DNA of 64,000 nt from Epilithonimonas zeae (GCF_900141765.1 NZ_FSRK01000001.1:1240001-1304000), one strand, 5' to 3'; positions 1-9,570 are shown, numbered from the stretch's first letter. A program made the numbers and translations. The notes: generated from the sequence alone by a model not told the origin.

Positions 1-1
1 A

Positions 2-229
2 GGGTTTGGAGCAGGATTCAACGTTTTGGGAATGGGTAACAATATGTATTCTAAAGCGTTTGGTTATGCTGAGAATGGAAATGCGTATCCAGGTTGGGTA
101 GAGTCTGCTAATGATGGTTTATTCTTCGGATTCCAGACCAACAAGACAGAATTGTTGCCATTTGCAGCTGCGTCTGCAGGACACCCAATGATAGATAACC
201 CAAATCTGACCCAATTACCTGGTTATTAA
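2..229 (+). CDS. SusD/RagB-like outer-membrane lipoprotein, C-terminal end (5' partial)
   Basis: The open frame runs in from the left edge and gives 75 visible residues ending NPNLTQLPGY. Ends of this type (NPxLxQNPGY) are typical of SusD/RagB glycan-binding lipoproteins, which sit on the outer membrane with a SusC transporter and deliver oligosaccharides to it. The signal peptide, the TPR-like region and the SusC partner lie outside the window. It ends about 165 bp before the rhamnose genes and shares their strand, so it probably belongs to the polysaccharide utilisation locus that continues to 20 kb. The call rests on the C-terminal motif and the neighbourhood only. The ATG at 26 is internal, not the start. 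Confidence 0.7.
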   Translation, partial: GFGAGFNVLGMGNNMYSKAFGYAENGNAYPGWVESANDGLFFGFQTNKTELLPFAAASAGHPMIDNPNLTQLPGY

Positions 230-393
230 TCTTTTAAAAATTAGTAAGGTTGGATTTAATATCAATAATCTTTGGATTAATGTTGAATGTTATTTTAAAT
301 TAACTTTAAATATAATATTCATCAGTATAGTACGGGATGCCGTTGACAATTCAACCTTCTAATTTTGAAGAAAAATTTAGAAATATAATTATA

Positions 394-2496
394 ATGAATA
401 ATGTAAAAACATTCAAATACGTAGACTATTTGTGGGATGATGAAAAAGCAGCATCTTTCGGAGATGACCAGGTTGCTTTATTTTTATACCGTTCAAACAT
501 CTTGGGAGCAGACTTAAGAATCACCAATTATGGAGGCGGAAACACAAGCTGTAAAACCATAGAGAAAGACCCTTTAACAAATGAAGATGTTGAGGTAATG
601 TGGGTAAAAGGTTCAGGTGGTGACATCGGAACGCTGACGAGAAAAGGTATTGCTGGTTTGTACACAGAAAGATTGAGAAATCTTAAAAATGTATATGAAG
701 GTTTGGCAGACGAAGACAGAATGGTTGGGCTTTTCAATCACTGTATTTACGATTTGGACAGCAAAGCACCTTCTATTGATACGCCGCTTCACGGACTTCT
801 TCCATTCAAACATATCGATCACCTTCACCCGGATGCTTTAATTGCGGTTGCTGCGGCAAAAGACAGTCAGGCTGTAACTAAAGAAATCTGGGGTGATACA
901 ATGGGTTGGGTGCCTTGGCAAAAACCAGGTTTTGACTTAGGTTTACAGTTAGAAAAATGTTTAAACGATAATCCTGGAATCAGAGGAATCGTTTTGGGAA
1001 GCCACGGCCTGTTCACTTGGGGAGACACTTCTTACGAATCTTATATCAACAGTTTGGAAGTTATCGAAATGGCTTCTGAATATATCGCTAAAAAAATCGA
1101 AGAAAAAGGTCAGGTTTTTGGCGGACAAAAAGTAGAATCTTTATCAGCTGATGAACGTAAAACTAAGGCAGCTCAGATTATGCCTTTACTAAGAGGTTTA
1201 GCTTCTTCCGAAAACAGAATGGTGGGTCATTTCACAGACGGCGATGTGGTGTTGGAATACATCAATAGTAACGACTTGGAAAGATTGGCTCCGCTTGGAA
1301 CCTCTTGTCCGGATCACTTTTTAAGAACTAAGATTCAACCTTTAGTTTTAACTTTAGATAAAAATGAAGATTTAACAGATTCTAAAGCGATTTTAGAAAA
1401 ATTAAATCCACTTTTCGAGCAATACAGACAGGAATATAAAGACTATTACGAAACTTGTAAGCATCCAAACAGCCCTGCGATGCGTGATCCGAATCCTGTC
1501 ATCATTATTTATCCGGGAGTAGGAATGTTCAGTTTCTCGAAAGATAAGCAGACAACACGTGTTGCAAGCGAGTTTTATGTGAACGCAATCAACGTAATGA
1601 GAGGTGCAGAAGCCATTTCTGAATACACTTCATTACCAAGACAGGAAGCTTTCGACATCGAATATTGGTTATTGGAAGAAGCAAAACTTCAGAGAATGCC
1701 GAAAGAAAAGCCATTGTCAAGAAAGGTGGCAATCGTAACCGGAGCCGGAGGCGGAATCGGACAGGCAATTGCAGATAAAATGGTTGCAGAAGGTGCTGTT
1801 GTAGTTTACACAGATTTAAATACAGAAGCGGTAGAAGCTGCAACTTCAAAATATAACAAAGACCAGGCGGTTGCTGTTCAGTGTGATGTAACGAATGAAG
1901 AAGCGATTGCCAATGCTTTCAAAGAAACCGTTTTGGCTTTTGGTGGAGTAGATATTATCGTTCATTCAGCTGGTTTGGCGATTTCTAAATCATTGGAAGA
2001 TACGACGACAAAAGACTGGGAATTACTTGAAAATGTTTTGGTTAAAGGTCAGTTTATGATGGCTAAATCAGGAACTGAAATTTTCAAAAAGCAGAACTTA
2101 GGTGGCGACATCGTAAATATTGCAAGTAAAAATGGTTTGGTTGCTGGCCCAAATAACGTAGCTTACGGAACGGCAAAAGCAGCGCAACAGCATATGACGA
2201 GATTATTGGCGGCAGAATTGGCAGCAGATAAAATCCGCGTGAATGTTGTAAATCCTGACGGCGTAATCGTTGGAAGCAAAATCTGGGAAGGTTCTTGGGC
2301 AGAAGGTCGTGCAAAAGCAAACGGAATCACCGTTGAAGAATTGCCCGCATTCTACGCAAAAAGAAATCTTCTGAACGAAATTATTCTTCCGGAAGATATC
2401 GCCAACGGAGTGTTTGCGTGTGTTGCAATTTTAGATAAAAGTACAGGAAATATCATCAATGTAGACGGCGGAATGGCAAATGCGTTCCCAAGATAA
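394..2496 (+). CDS. Bifunctional rhamnulose-1-phosphate aldolase / L-lactaldehyde dehydrogenase (RhaEW/YuxG type)
   Basis: About 700 residues in two domains. Residues 1 to about 430 are a class II (AraD-like) aldolase domain with histidine-rich segments such as DTPLHGLLPFKHIDHLHPD. Residues from about 440 are a short-chain dehydrogenase with a GAGGGIG nucleotide loop near 450 and a YxxxK pair at Tyr591/Lys595. The family cleaves rhamnulose 1-phosphate to dihydroxyacetone phosphate and L-lactaldehyde and oxidises the aldehyde to L-lactate. I chose the ATG at 394 because the protein from MNNVKTFKYVDYLWDD onward looks like family N-termini. The upstream ATG at 337 would add 19 residues with no family resemblance. 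It heads the rhamnose set with an isomerase, a kinase and a lactate dehydrogenase. Confidence 0.88.
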   Translation: MNNVKTFKYVDYLWDDEKAASFGDDQVALFLYRSNILGADLRITNYGGGNTSCKTIEKDPLTNEDVEVMWVKGSGGDIGTLTRKGIAGLYTERLRNLKNVYEGLADEDRMVGLFNHCIYDLDSKAPSIDTPLHGLLPFKHIDHLHPDALIAVAAAKDSQAVTKEIWGDTMGWVPWQKPGFDLGLQLEKCLNDNPGIRGIVLGSHGLFTWGDTSYESYINSLEVIEMASEYIAKKIEEKGQVFGGQKVESLSADERKTKAAQIMPLLRGLASSENRMVGHFTDGDVVLEYINSNDLERLAPLGTSCPDHFLRTKIQPLVLTLDKNEDLTDSKAILEKLNPLFEQYRQEYKDYYETCKHPNSPAMRDPNPVIIIYPGVGMFSFSKDKQTTRVASEFYVNAINVMRGAEAISEYTSLPRQEAFDIEYWLLEEAKLQRMPKEKPLSRKVAIVTGAGGGIGQAIADKMVAEGAVVVYTDLNTEAVEAATSKYNKDQAVAVQCDVTNEEAIANAFKETVLAFGGVDIIVHSAGLAISKSLEDTTTKDWELLENVLVKGQFMMAKSGTEIFKKQNLGGDIVNIASKNGLVAGPNNVAYGTAKAAQQHMTRLLAAELAADKIRVNVVNPDGVIVGSKIWEGSWAEGRAKANGITVEELPAFYAKRNLLNEIILPEDIANGVFACVAILDKSTGNIINVDGGMANAFPR

Positions 2497-2520
2497 TTAT
2501 TTTATAAATATTTTTTATTT

Positions 2521-2603
2521 GGGCAGCTTTATCCGCCCTCCGTTCCCGCTTTTTTGTCTCCGCTTCGCTGCGACAAAAAGAGCTCCACTCAGGTCGGGCT
2601 GCG
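2521..2603 (+). repeat. Interspersed palindromic repeat, family A, copy 1
   Basis: It starts GGGCAGCTTTATCCGCCC and ends GTCGGGCTGCGA. The centre is a hairpin, TTTTTGTC against GACAAAAA. The same ends recur at 18676, 26328, 42510 and 51773. It lies just after the aldolase/dehydrogenase gene, so the transcript hairpin could act as a weak terminator or an mRNA end. Confidence 0.8.
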
Positions 2604-2670
2604 AGCGATTCGAAAGCAATTGAAGGAAAGAAAATAAAATATTTAGTACTAATTTAGACAATAAATTTAG

Positions 2671-2699
2671 CCTTGTCAAGATTCAAAACCTTGACAAGG
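2671..2699 (+). other. Perfect 10-bp hairpin upstream of rhaI
   Basis: CCTTGTCAAG, a 9-nt spacer and CTTGACAAGG form a perfect inverted repeat 19 bp before the rhaI start. It has no T-run, so it may be an operator, an attenuator or an intergenic repeat. It is not part of the protein, although a TTG inside it opens an in-frame extension. Confidence 0.6.
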
Positions 2700-2717
2700 C
2701 TAATCAAAAATCAAAAT

Positions 2718-3998
2718 ATGATTATAGGAAAAGATATCATTGAACAAAACAATAAAAGCGAGGTTGAAAATTTCAATTCAGATTTCGCTTATTTATCAGA
2801 TAAACTGACAAAGTCAGGAGCCAACGTTTCTGAAATTGTCAACAAAATTGCTGACTTCCAAGTGGCAATTCCAAGTTGGGCTTTAGGAGCTGGAGGAACA
2901 CGTTTCGGAAGATTTTCTTACGGCGGAGAACCTTCTTCTTTAGAACAAAAATTAGATGATGTAGGATTAATTCACGCTTTAACGCATTCTGCAGGTGCAA
3001 TTTCTCTTCATATTCCTTGGGATATTCCAAGCGATGTGAAAGCGATTAAAGAAAAAGCAGCTTCTCACGGATTGATTTTCGATGCGATGAATTCAAACAC
3101 ATTTCAGGATCAGCCGAACGCAAAACAATCGTACAAATTTGGTTCGTTAAATGCGGTAAATGAAGATGCAAGAGCTTACGCAGTAGAGCATAACAAAGAA
3201 GTCATCAGAATCGGAAAAGAGCTAGATTCAAAAAGCTTAACGGTTTGGTTGGCAGACGGAGCAAGTTTTCCGGGACAGTTGAATTTCCAGACAGCTTTGT
3301 CAAAAACCGAACAGAGTTTAAAAGAAATCTACGCCGGAATGCCGGAAGACTGGAAATTATTCATCGAATATAAACCATACGAACCGAATTTCTATTCAAC
3401 AACCATCCAGGATTGGGGAACTTCGTTTATGTTAGCAAATGCTTGTGGCGACAGAGCTTATACTTTGGTAGATTTAGGTCACCATTTACCAAACTCAAAC
3501 ATCGAACAAATCGTTGCAACCTTGATGTACAAAGGAAAATTAGGAGGTTTCCATTTCAACGACAGCAAATATGGAGATGATGATTTAACGGTAGGTTCAA
3601 TCAAACCTTATGCATTATTCCTGATTTTCAACGAACTGGTGTACGGAATCGAGAACAATCCTCAAAATCCTTATCCGGCTTGGATGATCGATGCGAGTCA
3701 TAACATCAAAGATCCTTTGGAAGATTTAATTCAGTCTTTGGAAGCGATTCTAATTGCTTATGCACAGGCTCTTTTGGTCGATCAAAAAGCATTGAAAGAT
3801 GCTCAGTTGAACAATGACGTAGTTCGTGCACAGGAAATTTTGCAGAATGCGTACAGAACAGACGTGCGTCCGTTATTAAAAGCGGCAAGATTACATACAG
3901 GCGCTGCATTAGACCCAATTGCGGCGTACAGAAACCTTAAAGTAAGAGAAACATTAATATCTGAAAGAGGTCTGAATGTAAAAGCAACAGGATTATAA
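2718..3998 (+). CDS. rhaI: L-rhamnose isomerase, Pseudomonas type (RhaI)
   Basis: A 426-residue TIM-barrel sugar isomerase that would convert L-rhamnose to L-rhamnulose in the cytoplasm. The N-terminal block WALGAGGTRFGRF and the barrel segments LFIEYKPYEPNFYST, TLVDLGHHLPNSN and GFHFNDSKYGDDD carry the Glu, Asp and His residues expected at the metal site of the P. stutzeri RhaI family. The length of about 430 fits that family. The start is the ATG at 2718. A TTG start at 2673 would lie in a perfect hairpin and give an unrelated 15-residue extension. It lies between the aldolase/dehydrogenase and the kinase, which is consistent with one catabolic pathway. Confidence 0.88.
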   Translation: MIIGKDIIEQNNKSEVENFNSDFAYLSDKLTKSGANVSEIVNKIADFQVAIPSWALGAGGTRFGRFSYGGEPSSLEQKLDDVGLIHALTHSAGAISLHIPWDIPSDVKAIKEKAASHGLIFDAMNSNTFQDQPNAKQSYKFGSLNAVNEDARAYAVEHNKEVIRIGKELDSKSLTVWLADGASFPGQLNFQTALSKTEQSLKEIYAGMPEDWKLFIEYKPYEPNFYSTTIQDWGTSFMLANACGDRAYTLVDLGHHLPNSNIEQIVATLMYKGKLGGFHFNDSKYGDDDLTVGSIKPYALFLIFNELVYGIENNPQNPYPAWMIDASHNIKDPLEDLIQSLEAILIAYAQALLVDQKALKDAQLNNDVVRAQEILQNAYRTDVRPLLKAARLHTGAALDPIAAYRNLKVRETLISERGLNVKATGL

Positions 3999-4076
3999 AA
4001 TCCTATTAGTATTGATAGAAATAACTTTCATCTTATAATTTGAAAGTTTGAAAAATAAACCACTTATTTTTATTTT

Positions 4077-4146
4077 AATTAAGGGTGTTTAGGATATTAA
4101 GTTTCACTAGTAATGATTTTTCTTAATTTCTAAACACTCCTTAATT
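4077..4146. other. Long imperfect inverted repeat between rhaI and the kinase gene
   Basis: AATTAAGGGTGTTTAG at 4077 pairs with CTAAACACTCCTTAATT at 4130, giving about 16 bp with one bulge. The loop is about 37 nt. The 222-bp gap contains no gene. The structure could separate or stabilise parts of the rhamnose transcript. Confidence 0.5.
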
Positions 4147-4220
4147 GTTTTAATTTGAAAGCATAAGATTCGGAATTCCATTTTTATACTTTCATACAAT
4201 TATTAAATTCATTTTCAGGA

Positions 4221-5606
4221 ATGTCCAAAAAGAAAGTAACCATCGTATTTGATATTGGAAAGACCAATAAAAAATTCTTTTTATTTGATAAGAATTATCA
4301 AGAAGTTGTTAGAGAATATACAGAATTGCCTCTGACAACAGATGAGGATGGTTATCCCACAGAAGATCTTCCAGCTTTGCAAAATTGGATCAAAGAAAAT
4401 TTTCATAACATCCTTGAAAATGATGAATATGAAGTAAAAGCTATTAATTTTTCCACGTACGGAGCAAGTTTTGTACATCTGGATCAAAAAGGAAATGTTC
4501 TCACTCCTTTATACAATTACACCAAACCAATGGATCAGGAGATTCTTGATCTTTTCTATGAAAAGCACGGTGACAAGCTAAAAATTTCCCGTGAAACAGC
4601 CTCTCCACAAGCAGGAATGCTGAACTCCGGTCTGCAATTGTTTTGGTTAAAATACAAGCATCCTGAAGTTTTCAGAAAAATCCGTTACAGTTTGCATTTG
4701 CCACAATATTTATCGTATTTGTTTACCGGAATTTGTGTGTCGGAATTTACTTCGATAGGCTGCCACACCAATTTGTGGGATTACGATAAAAATGATTATC
4801 ACGACTGGGTTTATGAAGAAGAAATTGATGTTTTGTTACCACCAATTGTTCCGACTTCTGCGAGTATCAATACGTCTTATAGAAATAAAAAAATTAAAAT
4901 CGGTGTTGGGATTCACGACAGTTCTTCGGCACTTTTACCTTATATTTTAAGCAAAAAAGAACCATTTTTATTGCTTTCAACAGGAACTTGGAGTATTTCT
5001 CTCAATCCTTTTAATGATGAAAGTCTGACTGATGAAGATATCGAAAATAATTGTCTGAATTATATGCGAATCGATGGAAAGCGTGTGAAAGCTTCACGTT
5101 TTTTTATGGGCAATGAATATAGGATTCAGGTTGAAAAGTTGTGTGCTTACTACGGAAAAGAATATGGTGCGCACAGAGAAGTTCAGTTTGATCAGGATTT
5201 ATATTTGCATTTAATGAAGCACAAAGCGGTTTATTTCCGTTTTGAAGGGATAATTCTGAAAAGAAAGATGATTACCGAAACCGACCTGAATTCGTTTTCA
5301 ACATTTGAAGAAGCCTATCATCAACTGATGATTGAATTGATGGATTTGCAGATTCACACAATAACGAATGCTATTGGAAATTCAGAAATCAAAAATATCT
5401 ATATCGATGGCGGATTCACGGATAACGATGTCTTTATGAAGCTGATGTCACATCATTTCCAGCATTATAACGTGATGTCCACGCATTCTCCGCTTGGATC
5501 AGCTTTAGGCGCTTCGATGGTCATCTCGAACAAAAAAATTGATGAGACATTTCTACAGCAACATTATCAGATGAAAGTACTTCAACCGTTAATTTTTAAT
5601 TTATAA
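4221..5606 (+). CDS. FGGY-family carbohydrate kinase, probable rhamnulokinase
   Basis: 461 residues. The N-terminus VFDIGKTNKKFFLFD is a phosphate-binding loop of the FGGY/ASKHA kinase fold. LLSTGTWSISL near residue 255 and IYIDGGFTDNDVFMKLMSH near 400 match the ATP-binding half. The likely reaction is phosphorylation of L-rhamnulose to rhamnulose 1-phosphate, the substrate of the upstream fused aldolase. The family also contains fuculokinases and xylulokinases, so the substrate is inferred from the neighbouring rhaI and aldolase. The next gene starts three bases after the stop codon, so the two are probably co-translated. Confidence 0.82.
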   Translation: MSKKKVTIVFDIGKTNKKFFLFDKNYQEVVREYTELPLTTDEDGYPTEDLPALQNWIKENFHNILENDEYEVKAINFSTYGASFVHLDQKGNVLTPLYNYTKPMDQEILDLFYEKHGDKLKISRETASPQAGMLNSGLQLFWLKYKHPEVFRKIRYSLHLPQYLSYLFTGICVSEFTSIGCHTNLWDYDKNDYHDWVYEEEIDVLLPPIVPTSASINTSYRNKKIKIGVGIHDSSSALLPYILSKKEPFLLLSTGTWSISLNPFNDESLTDEDIENNCLNYMRIDGKRVKASRFFMGNEYRIQVEKLCAYYGKEYGAHREVQFDQDLYLHLMKHKAVYFRFEGIILKRKMITETDLNSFSTFEEAYHQLMIELMDLQIHTITNAIGNSEIKNIYIDGGFTDNDVFMKLMSHHFQHYNVMSTHSPLGSALGASMVISNKKIDETFLQQHYQMKVLQPLIFNL

Positions 5607-5609
5607 ACT

Positions 5610-6761
5610 ATGTCATTTCCATTTGATACAAGATACGCGTCTTTAGAATTGTTGATTGAAAGAGCCAAAAAAAGAATGCCACGTTTCGCTTTCGAATATC
5701 TGGATGGCGGTTGTAATGAGAATATTAACCGAGATAGAAATACGACAGAATTAAGAGAGGTTTTGCTTCGTCCGCGCTATTTGGATAACAATTTTGCTGA
5801 AGCCAATATGGAAACGGAATTATTTGGCGTAAGATATTCTGCACCATTCGGAATTTCGCCCGTTGGTTTGCAGGGATTGATGTGGCCAAATGCTCCGGAA
5901 ATTTTAGCAAAAGCCGCTTTCAAACATAATATTCCATTCATTCTAAGTACAGTCACGACAAGCAGTATCGAAAGAATTGCAGAATTAACCGAAGGAAAAG
6001 CTTGGTATCAATTATACCATCCAAGAGAAGAATGGCTGAGAGATGATATTTTCAACCGTTGCGAAGCTTCTGGTTATGACGTTCTTTGTGTACTGTCGGA
6101 TGTTCCCACGTTTGGTTACAGAGCCAAGGAAATCAGAAATGGATTGGCAATGCCACCTCAATTGAATTTCAGAAATGTCTCTCAGGCTTTGGCAAAACCG
6201 CAATGGTGTCTTGAAATGCTTAAAAATGGTGTTCCGAGTTTCGCCACGATGGAAAAATATATGGACAAAAATATGAATGTGAAACAGCTGGGACAGTTCA
6301 TGAATTCTACGTTTTCCGGAAGACTTAATTCAGACAGAATCAAAGCAATCCGTGATAAATGGAAGGGAAAACTGGTTATCAAAGGCGTTGCTTCCGATGA
6401 AGATGCGGCTGAAGCTGTTCGTCTCGGTTTTGATGGAATGATTATTTCCAATCACGGTGGAAGACAATTGGATGCTGGAGAATCTACAATTACTGTGGTG
6501 AAAGAAATAAGTGAAAAATATAAAGATCAAATCAAAGTGATGATGGACAGCGGTGTTAGAACTGGTCCAGATGTTGCCCGAGCTTTAAGCTGTGGTGCCG
6601 AATTTACCTTTATGGGCAGAACTTTTATGTACGCAGTTGGTGCTTTAGGCGAAAAAGGTGGTGACCATATTATCGAAATGCTTAAAATGCAGTTCAGACA
6701 GGTGATGGAGCAAGTTTGTTGTGAAAAGCCAGAAGATTTACAAAATTTCAGAGTAAAATAG
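5610..6761 (+). CDS. FMN-dependent alpha-hydroxy-acid dehydrogenase, L-lactate dehydrogenase-like (LldD type)
   Basis: 383 residues covering the whole FMN-dependent alpha-hydroxy-acid oxidising TIM barrel. Visible landmarks are FEYLDGGCNEN at the N-terminus, SPVGLQGLMWPNAPEI, and SNHGGRQLD with the catalytic His at 282. The end of the barrel, MMDSGVRTGPDVARAL, holds the phosphate-binding Arg. The family oxidises L-lactate to pyruvate. Lactate is the product expected from the fused aldolase/dehydrogenase at 394, so this enzyme would complete rhamnose conversion to central metabolites. It is separated from the kinase by three bases and followed by a strong terminator. Confidence 0.85.
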   Translation: MSFPFDTRYASLELLIERAKKRMPRFAFEYLDGGCNENINRDRNTTELREVLLRPRYLDNNFAEANMETELFGVRYSAPFGISPVGLQGLMWPNAPEILAKAAFKHNIPFILSTVTTSSIERIAELTEGKAWYQLYHPREEWLRDDIFNRCEASGYDVLCVLSDVPTFGYRAKEIRNGLAMPPQLNFRNVSQALAKPQWCLEMLKNGVPSFATMEKYMDKNMNVKQLGQFMNSTFSGRLNSDRIKAIRDKWKGKLVIKGVASDEDAAEAVRLGFDGMIISNHGGRQLDAGESTITVVKEISEKYKDQIKVMMDSGVRTGPDVARALSCGAEFTFMGRTFMYAVGALGEKGGDHIIEMLKMQFRQVMEQVCCEKPEDLQNFRVK

Positions 6762-6787
6762 TTGTTTGTTTAAGTTTATTCTACTCA

Positions 6788-6816
6788 GACGGGCTTTTAT
6801 CAAGTCCGTTTTTTTT
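6788..6816 (+). terminator. Rho-independent terminator after the rhamnose operon
   Basis: ACGGGCTT pairs with AAGTCCGT across a short loop and is followed by eight T residues. It ends the rhamnose transcript, 27 bp after the lactate dehydrogenase stop. Confidence 0.85.
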
Positions 6817-6879
6817 GTCTGAATTCAAGAAAATTCTATAATAGAATTGAAGTTGAGCTACGTAGGATCAGAAACAAAA

Positions 6880-7926
6880 TCACAGAGATTCCCTTTCAAT
6901 AAATTTGAAAACATTATTCACCTGTTCTTTTTTATTTTTCAAAACCATATAAGCTGCAGATTCTGCCATTGCCTTGAAATCTGTAGTAATCACAGTGATT
7001 CCAAGCAATTCTTTTAAAGGTGTTTCGTTATATGAAATAATGCCGATGTCTTCCCCCAATTTCAGATTTTTCTGTCTGATTTGCTTCACTAAATTTACCA
7101 AATCCCTCTCCTGAATAGTGATAAATATATCTTTGTCCTGGAGTTCCATATCAGGATAGATTTCGTCCAGAATCTCATAGTCCAGTTTGAAATCTCTGCA
7201 GAATTTCTCAAAACCGTGAACAATACGGAAAGGGTAGGGATGAACCGATTTGGCAGGATAAACCAAAATCAGTTTCTCATATTTTTTGATTTTTTCCAGG
7301 CCTTCTTCCAAAGCTTCATAAATATCGTGCTCAAAATCCTGAAAAATACTGCCGTATTCTCCCGAGATGTTAGGTTTGGTATTATCGAGCATCAGAAGTT
7401 TGTTTTTCGGAATTTTCTCTATAATATCAATAACTTCCTGCGTAGAACTCGTGTGATTGTAATGTTCGTCTCGGAAATGAGGCATTATCACGTAATAATC
7501 AAATCCGCCAAGATTTTTCTTTAATGAATTGATGAAAAGCGTTTCGTCGCAGTGATAGATGTACATTTCAACATTTCCTTTCGTTCCGATAGCGTCCACA
7601 AAATAATTGTAAATCATCATTTTGTAGGTGCTCGGTTTATTAATCAAAAAGAAAATATTGATGACATCACTTTTATTAATCCTCGAAATATAATAGCCTT
7701 TTCCCTTGACAGACTCAATAATTTGCCTTTTTCTAAGTTCCTTATAAGCCTTTTCTACGGTATCTCTTGATAAAAAGCAAGATTCGCTGAGTTCGTTGAT
7801 AGAAGGGATTTTTTCACCGATTTTGATATCTCCGGCGTCAATTCCATTAAGTATAGAGTCCACAATCTGTTTATATTTTGGCACTCTGGAATTTTCATTG
7901 ATTTGAATTTCTAATATTTCAGACAT
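6880..7926 (-). CDS. GntR-family transcriptional regulator with periplasmic-binding-protein-like sensor domain
   Basis: 348 residues. Residues 10-75 are a GntR winged helix (VPKYKQIVDSIL, IGEKIPSINELSE, LSRDTVEKAYKELRKRQII, KGKGYYI). The remaining 270 residues resemble a LacI-type sugar-binding fold rather than the FadR, HutC or aminotransferase domains usual in GntR proteins. It faces the rhamnose operon convergently and stands before the pectin lyase genes, so a role in sensing rhamnose or a pathway intermediate is likely but inferred. I start at MSEILE (7926). An ATG four codons upstream is possible. Confidence 0.8.
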   Translation of the reverse strand: MSEILEIQINENSRVPKYKQIVDSILNGIDAGDIKIGEKIPSINELSESCFLSRDTVEKAYKELRKRQIIESVKGKGYYISRINKSDVINIFFLINKPSTYKMMIYNYFVDAIGTKGNVEMYIYHCDETLFINSLKKNLGGFDYYVIMPHFRDEHYNHTSSTQEVIDIIEKIPKNKLLMLDNTKPNISGEYGSIFQDFEHDIYEALEEGLEKIKKYEKLILVYPAKSVHPYPFRIVHGFEKFCRDFKLDYEILDEIYPDMELQDKDIFITIQERDLVNLVKQIRQKNLKLGEDIGIISYNETPLKELLGITVITTDFKAMAESAAYMVLKNKKEQVNNVFKFIERESL

Positions 7927-8047
7927 CGGATTAAGCAATGATAATGTTTTATGTTTATAAATTAAAATTGAGTTATTAGTGTTTCAAAATCTAAGACAAG
8001 TTACAAATTTTATATCAATTGTTTAAATTTCTATTTTAATTAAATGA

Positions 8048-9439
8048 TTAACGCACCAAGTCATTGACATAAACTTCGATATTGAGATAATTGCTTTGCC
8101 TTTTATTGAATTTCAATGCATCAGATGAATCATTAGGATTAAGTCCCATTTTCAGTTCAGCAACATCGGGAATGCCATCAGAATCCGAATCTTTAAGCGC
8201 AACAGTTTTCGGGAAATTCCCAACACCATTATTGGCTAGTGGTAAATCGTTTTCGGTAAAGACATAAATTCCCTTTTTTCCCAGAGATTTGACTTCCGAA
8301 ATAATCAGCTCATCCACATCATCCCGCTTTGGAAAGCTGGCGCCTGCATTTTTGATGACATATTCAAACGCTTGCGTGGCAGATAAATCTGTTTTGGAAT
8401 CGGGATACAGAAATGGTGAATCCATAAAAACCACAGGCGTCTCACCAGGAAAACCAATGGAATTATGTGGAATCAATTGACCATCCAAAATGCCATTTTT
8501 GTTATTGTCAAAATAATTCCCGGATTCATAAAGATGAAAAGTGTTTGTTCCTCTGCTGAACGGCGTTGTCCTATTTTCTGTATTCAATGGACCTCCGATA
8601 AAATAATTGTTGATGATATTGACTTCAGATTTCTGTACGGAACCTCCCATTATATAACCATCGCCGGAAACAGTATGACCATTTTTGTTGCCAAGATTTC
8701 CAAAATTGTAAATTATATTGTTGACAAACTCATTCTTACCCTTCACTTTTGGATTACGGGTTTTGTTGCTGGCATAAAGCGATTTGATGATACTGATGCT
8801 GCCATTCGTCTGAATCAGTCCACCTGCTGAATGGTTATAGAGATGCAATCCCTGCGCAATAATCGAATTCTGAAGGGTGATGCTGTCTGGTTCAATGCCA
8901 CGTTTGTCCCAGTTGATGGAAAAAACCTCGTCCATTGACCAGAAAATTGAAAGATGGTCCAGTATTATATTTTTACCGTTCGATATTCCGGAAGCGTCGG
9001 TATTATTGGATGGTTTATTCTTATTCCCGAGACGTATTTTCAAATATCTGGCAATGGTATCATCAGCGCCACTGAAAGACACTTTTTCACCATAAAGAAA
9101 AATACCTTTTCCCGGCGCGGTCTGTCCCGCAATTGTAATGTTTTTAGAAACCGTAACCGGACTTTTCAACTCGACAATTCCACCAACTGAGAAAACTACA
9201 AATCTCCCCGGCTGGCTCACAGCGTCGCGAAAAGAACCTTTGCCAGCATCATTCAGATTGCTAACAATATAAACTTCTGGTTTTGTTACCGTTCTCGCAC
9301 CTTTTGCAAATTTTCCAAAACCTTCCGCTCCGGGAAAAGCAATTGTTTTTGTCAAGGATTTTGAAGTTTGACCGATAAGCTGAGACTCGCAAGACATAAT
9401 AAAAATGGTGCTTAGAGCGACGATGATATTTTTTTTCAT
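8048..9439 (-). CDS. Secreted pectate lyase-like lipoprotein (PL1-like beta-helix)
   Basis: 463 residues. A signal peptide ends in a lipobox-like IFIMSC with Cys17, suggesting a surface lipoprotein. The mature protein starts FPGAEGFGKFAKGAR, the usual opening of Bacteroidota PL1-like lyases. It continues with parallel beta-helix repeats (FVVFSVGGIVELKSPVTV, NITIAGQTAPGKG, NIILDHLSIFWSMDE). The C-terminus DSDSDGIPDVAELKMGLNP is a calcium-binding thrombospondin-3 or dockerin-like turn. The expected activity is beta-elimination of polygalacturonan. It is the last gene of the - strand carbohydrate-enzyme series and is separated from the previous one by a terminator. Confidence 0.82.
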   Translation of the reverse strand: MKKNIIVALSTIFIMSCESQLIGQTSKSLTKTIAFPGAEGFGKFAKGARTVTKPEVYIVSNLNDAGKGSFRDAVSQPGRFVVFSVGGIVELKSPVTVSKNITIAGQTAPGKGIFLYGEKVSFSGADDTIARYLKIRLGNKNKPSNNTDASGISNGKNIILDHLSIFWSMDEVFSINWDKRGIEPDSITLQNSIIAQGLHLYNHSAGGLIQTNGSISIIKSLYASNKTRNPKVKGKNEFVNNIIYNFGNLGNKNGHTVSGDGYIMGGSVQKSEVNIINNYFIGGPLNTENRTTPFSRGTNTFHLYESGNYFDNNKNGILDGQLIPHNSIGFPGETPVVFMDSPFLYPDSKTDLSATQAFEYVIKNAGASFPKRDDVDELIISEVKSLGKKGIYVFTENDLPLANNGVGNFPKTVALKDSDSDGIPDVAELKMGLNPNDSSDALKFNKRQSNYLNIEVYVNDLVR

Positions 9440-9515
9440 AAGTAATAATGAACCAACAATTTATCATCTTCGCATCAGTAAATCGTCCTGCACTATGCTG
9501 TTTAATTTTTAACAT

Positions 9516-9542
9516 AAAAAAGCCTGCCATTTCTGACAGACC
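9516..9542 (-). terminator. Terminator between the six-hairpin protein and the pectate lyase
   Basis: On the - strand GTCTGTCA, a GAAA loop and TGGCAGGC are followed by six T residues. The stem has two G-T wobble pairs. It would end or attenuate the transcript coming from 11.7 kb. Confidence 0.75.
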
Positions 9543-9570
9543 CTAACTAAAATATGAATCTTTAAATTTT

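Noticed and set aside
337-393. Longer start at ATG 337 for the aldolase/dehydrogenase
   Set aside because: The 19 added residues have no family resemblance and the protein from 394 begins like its relatives.
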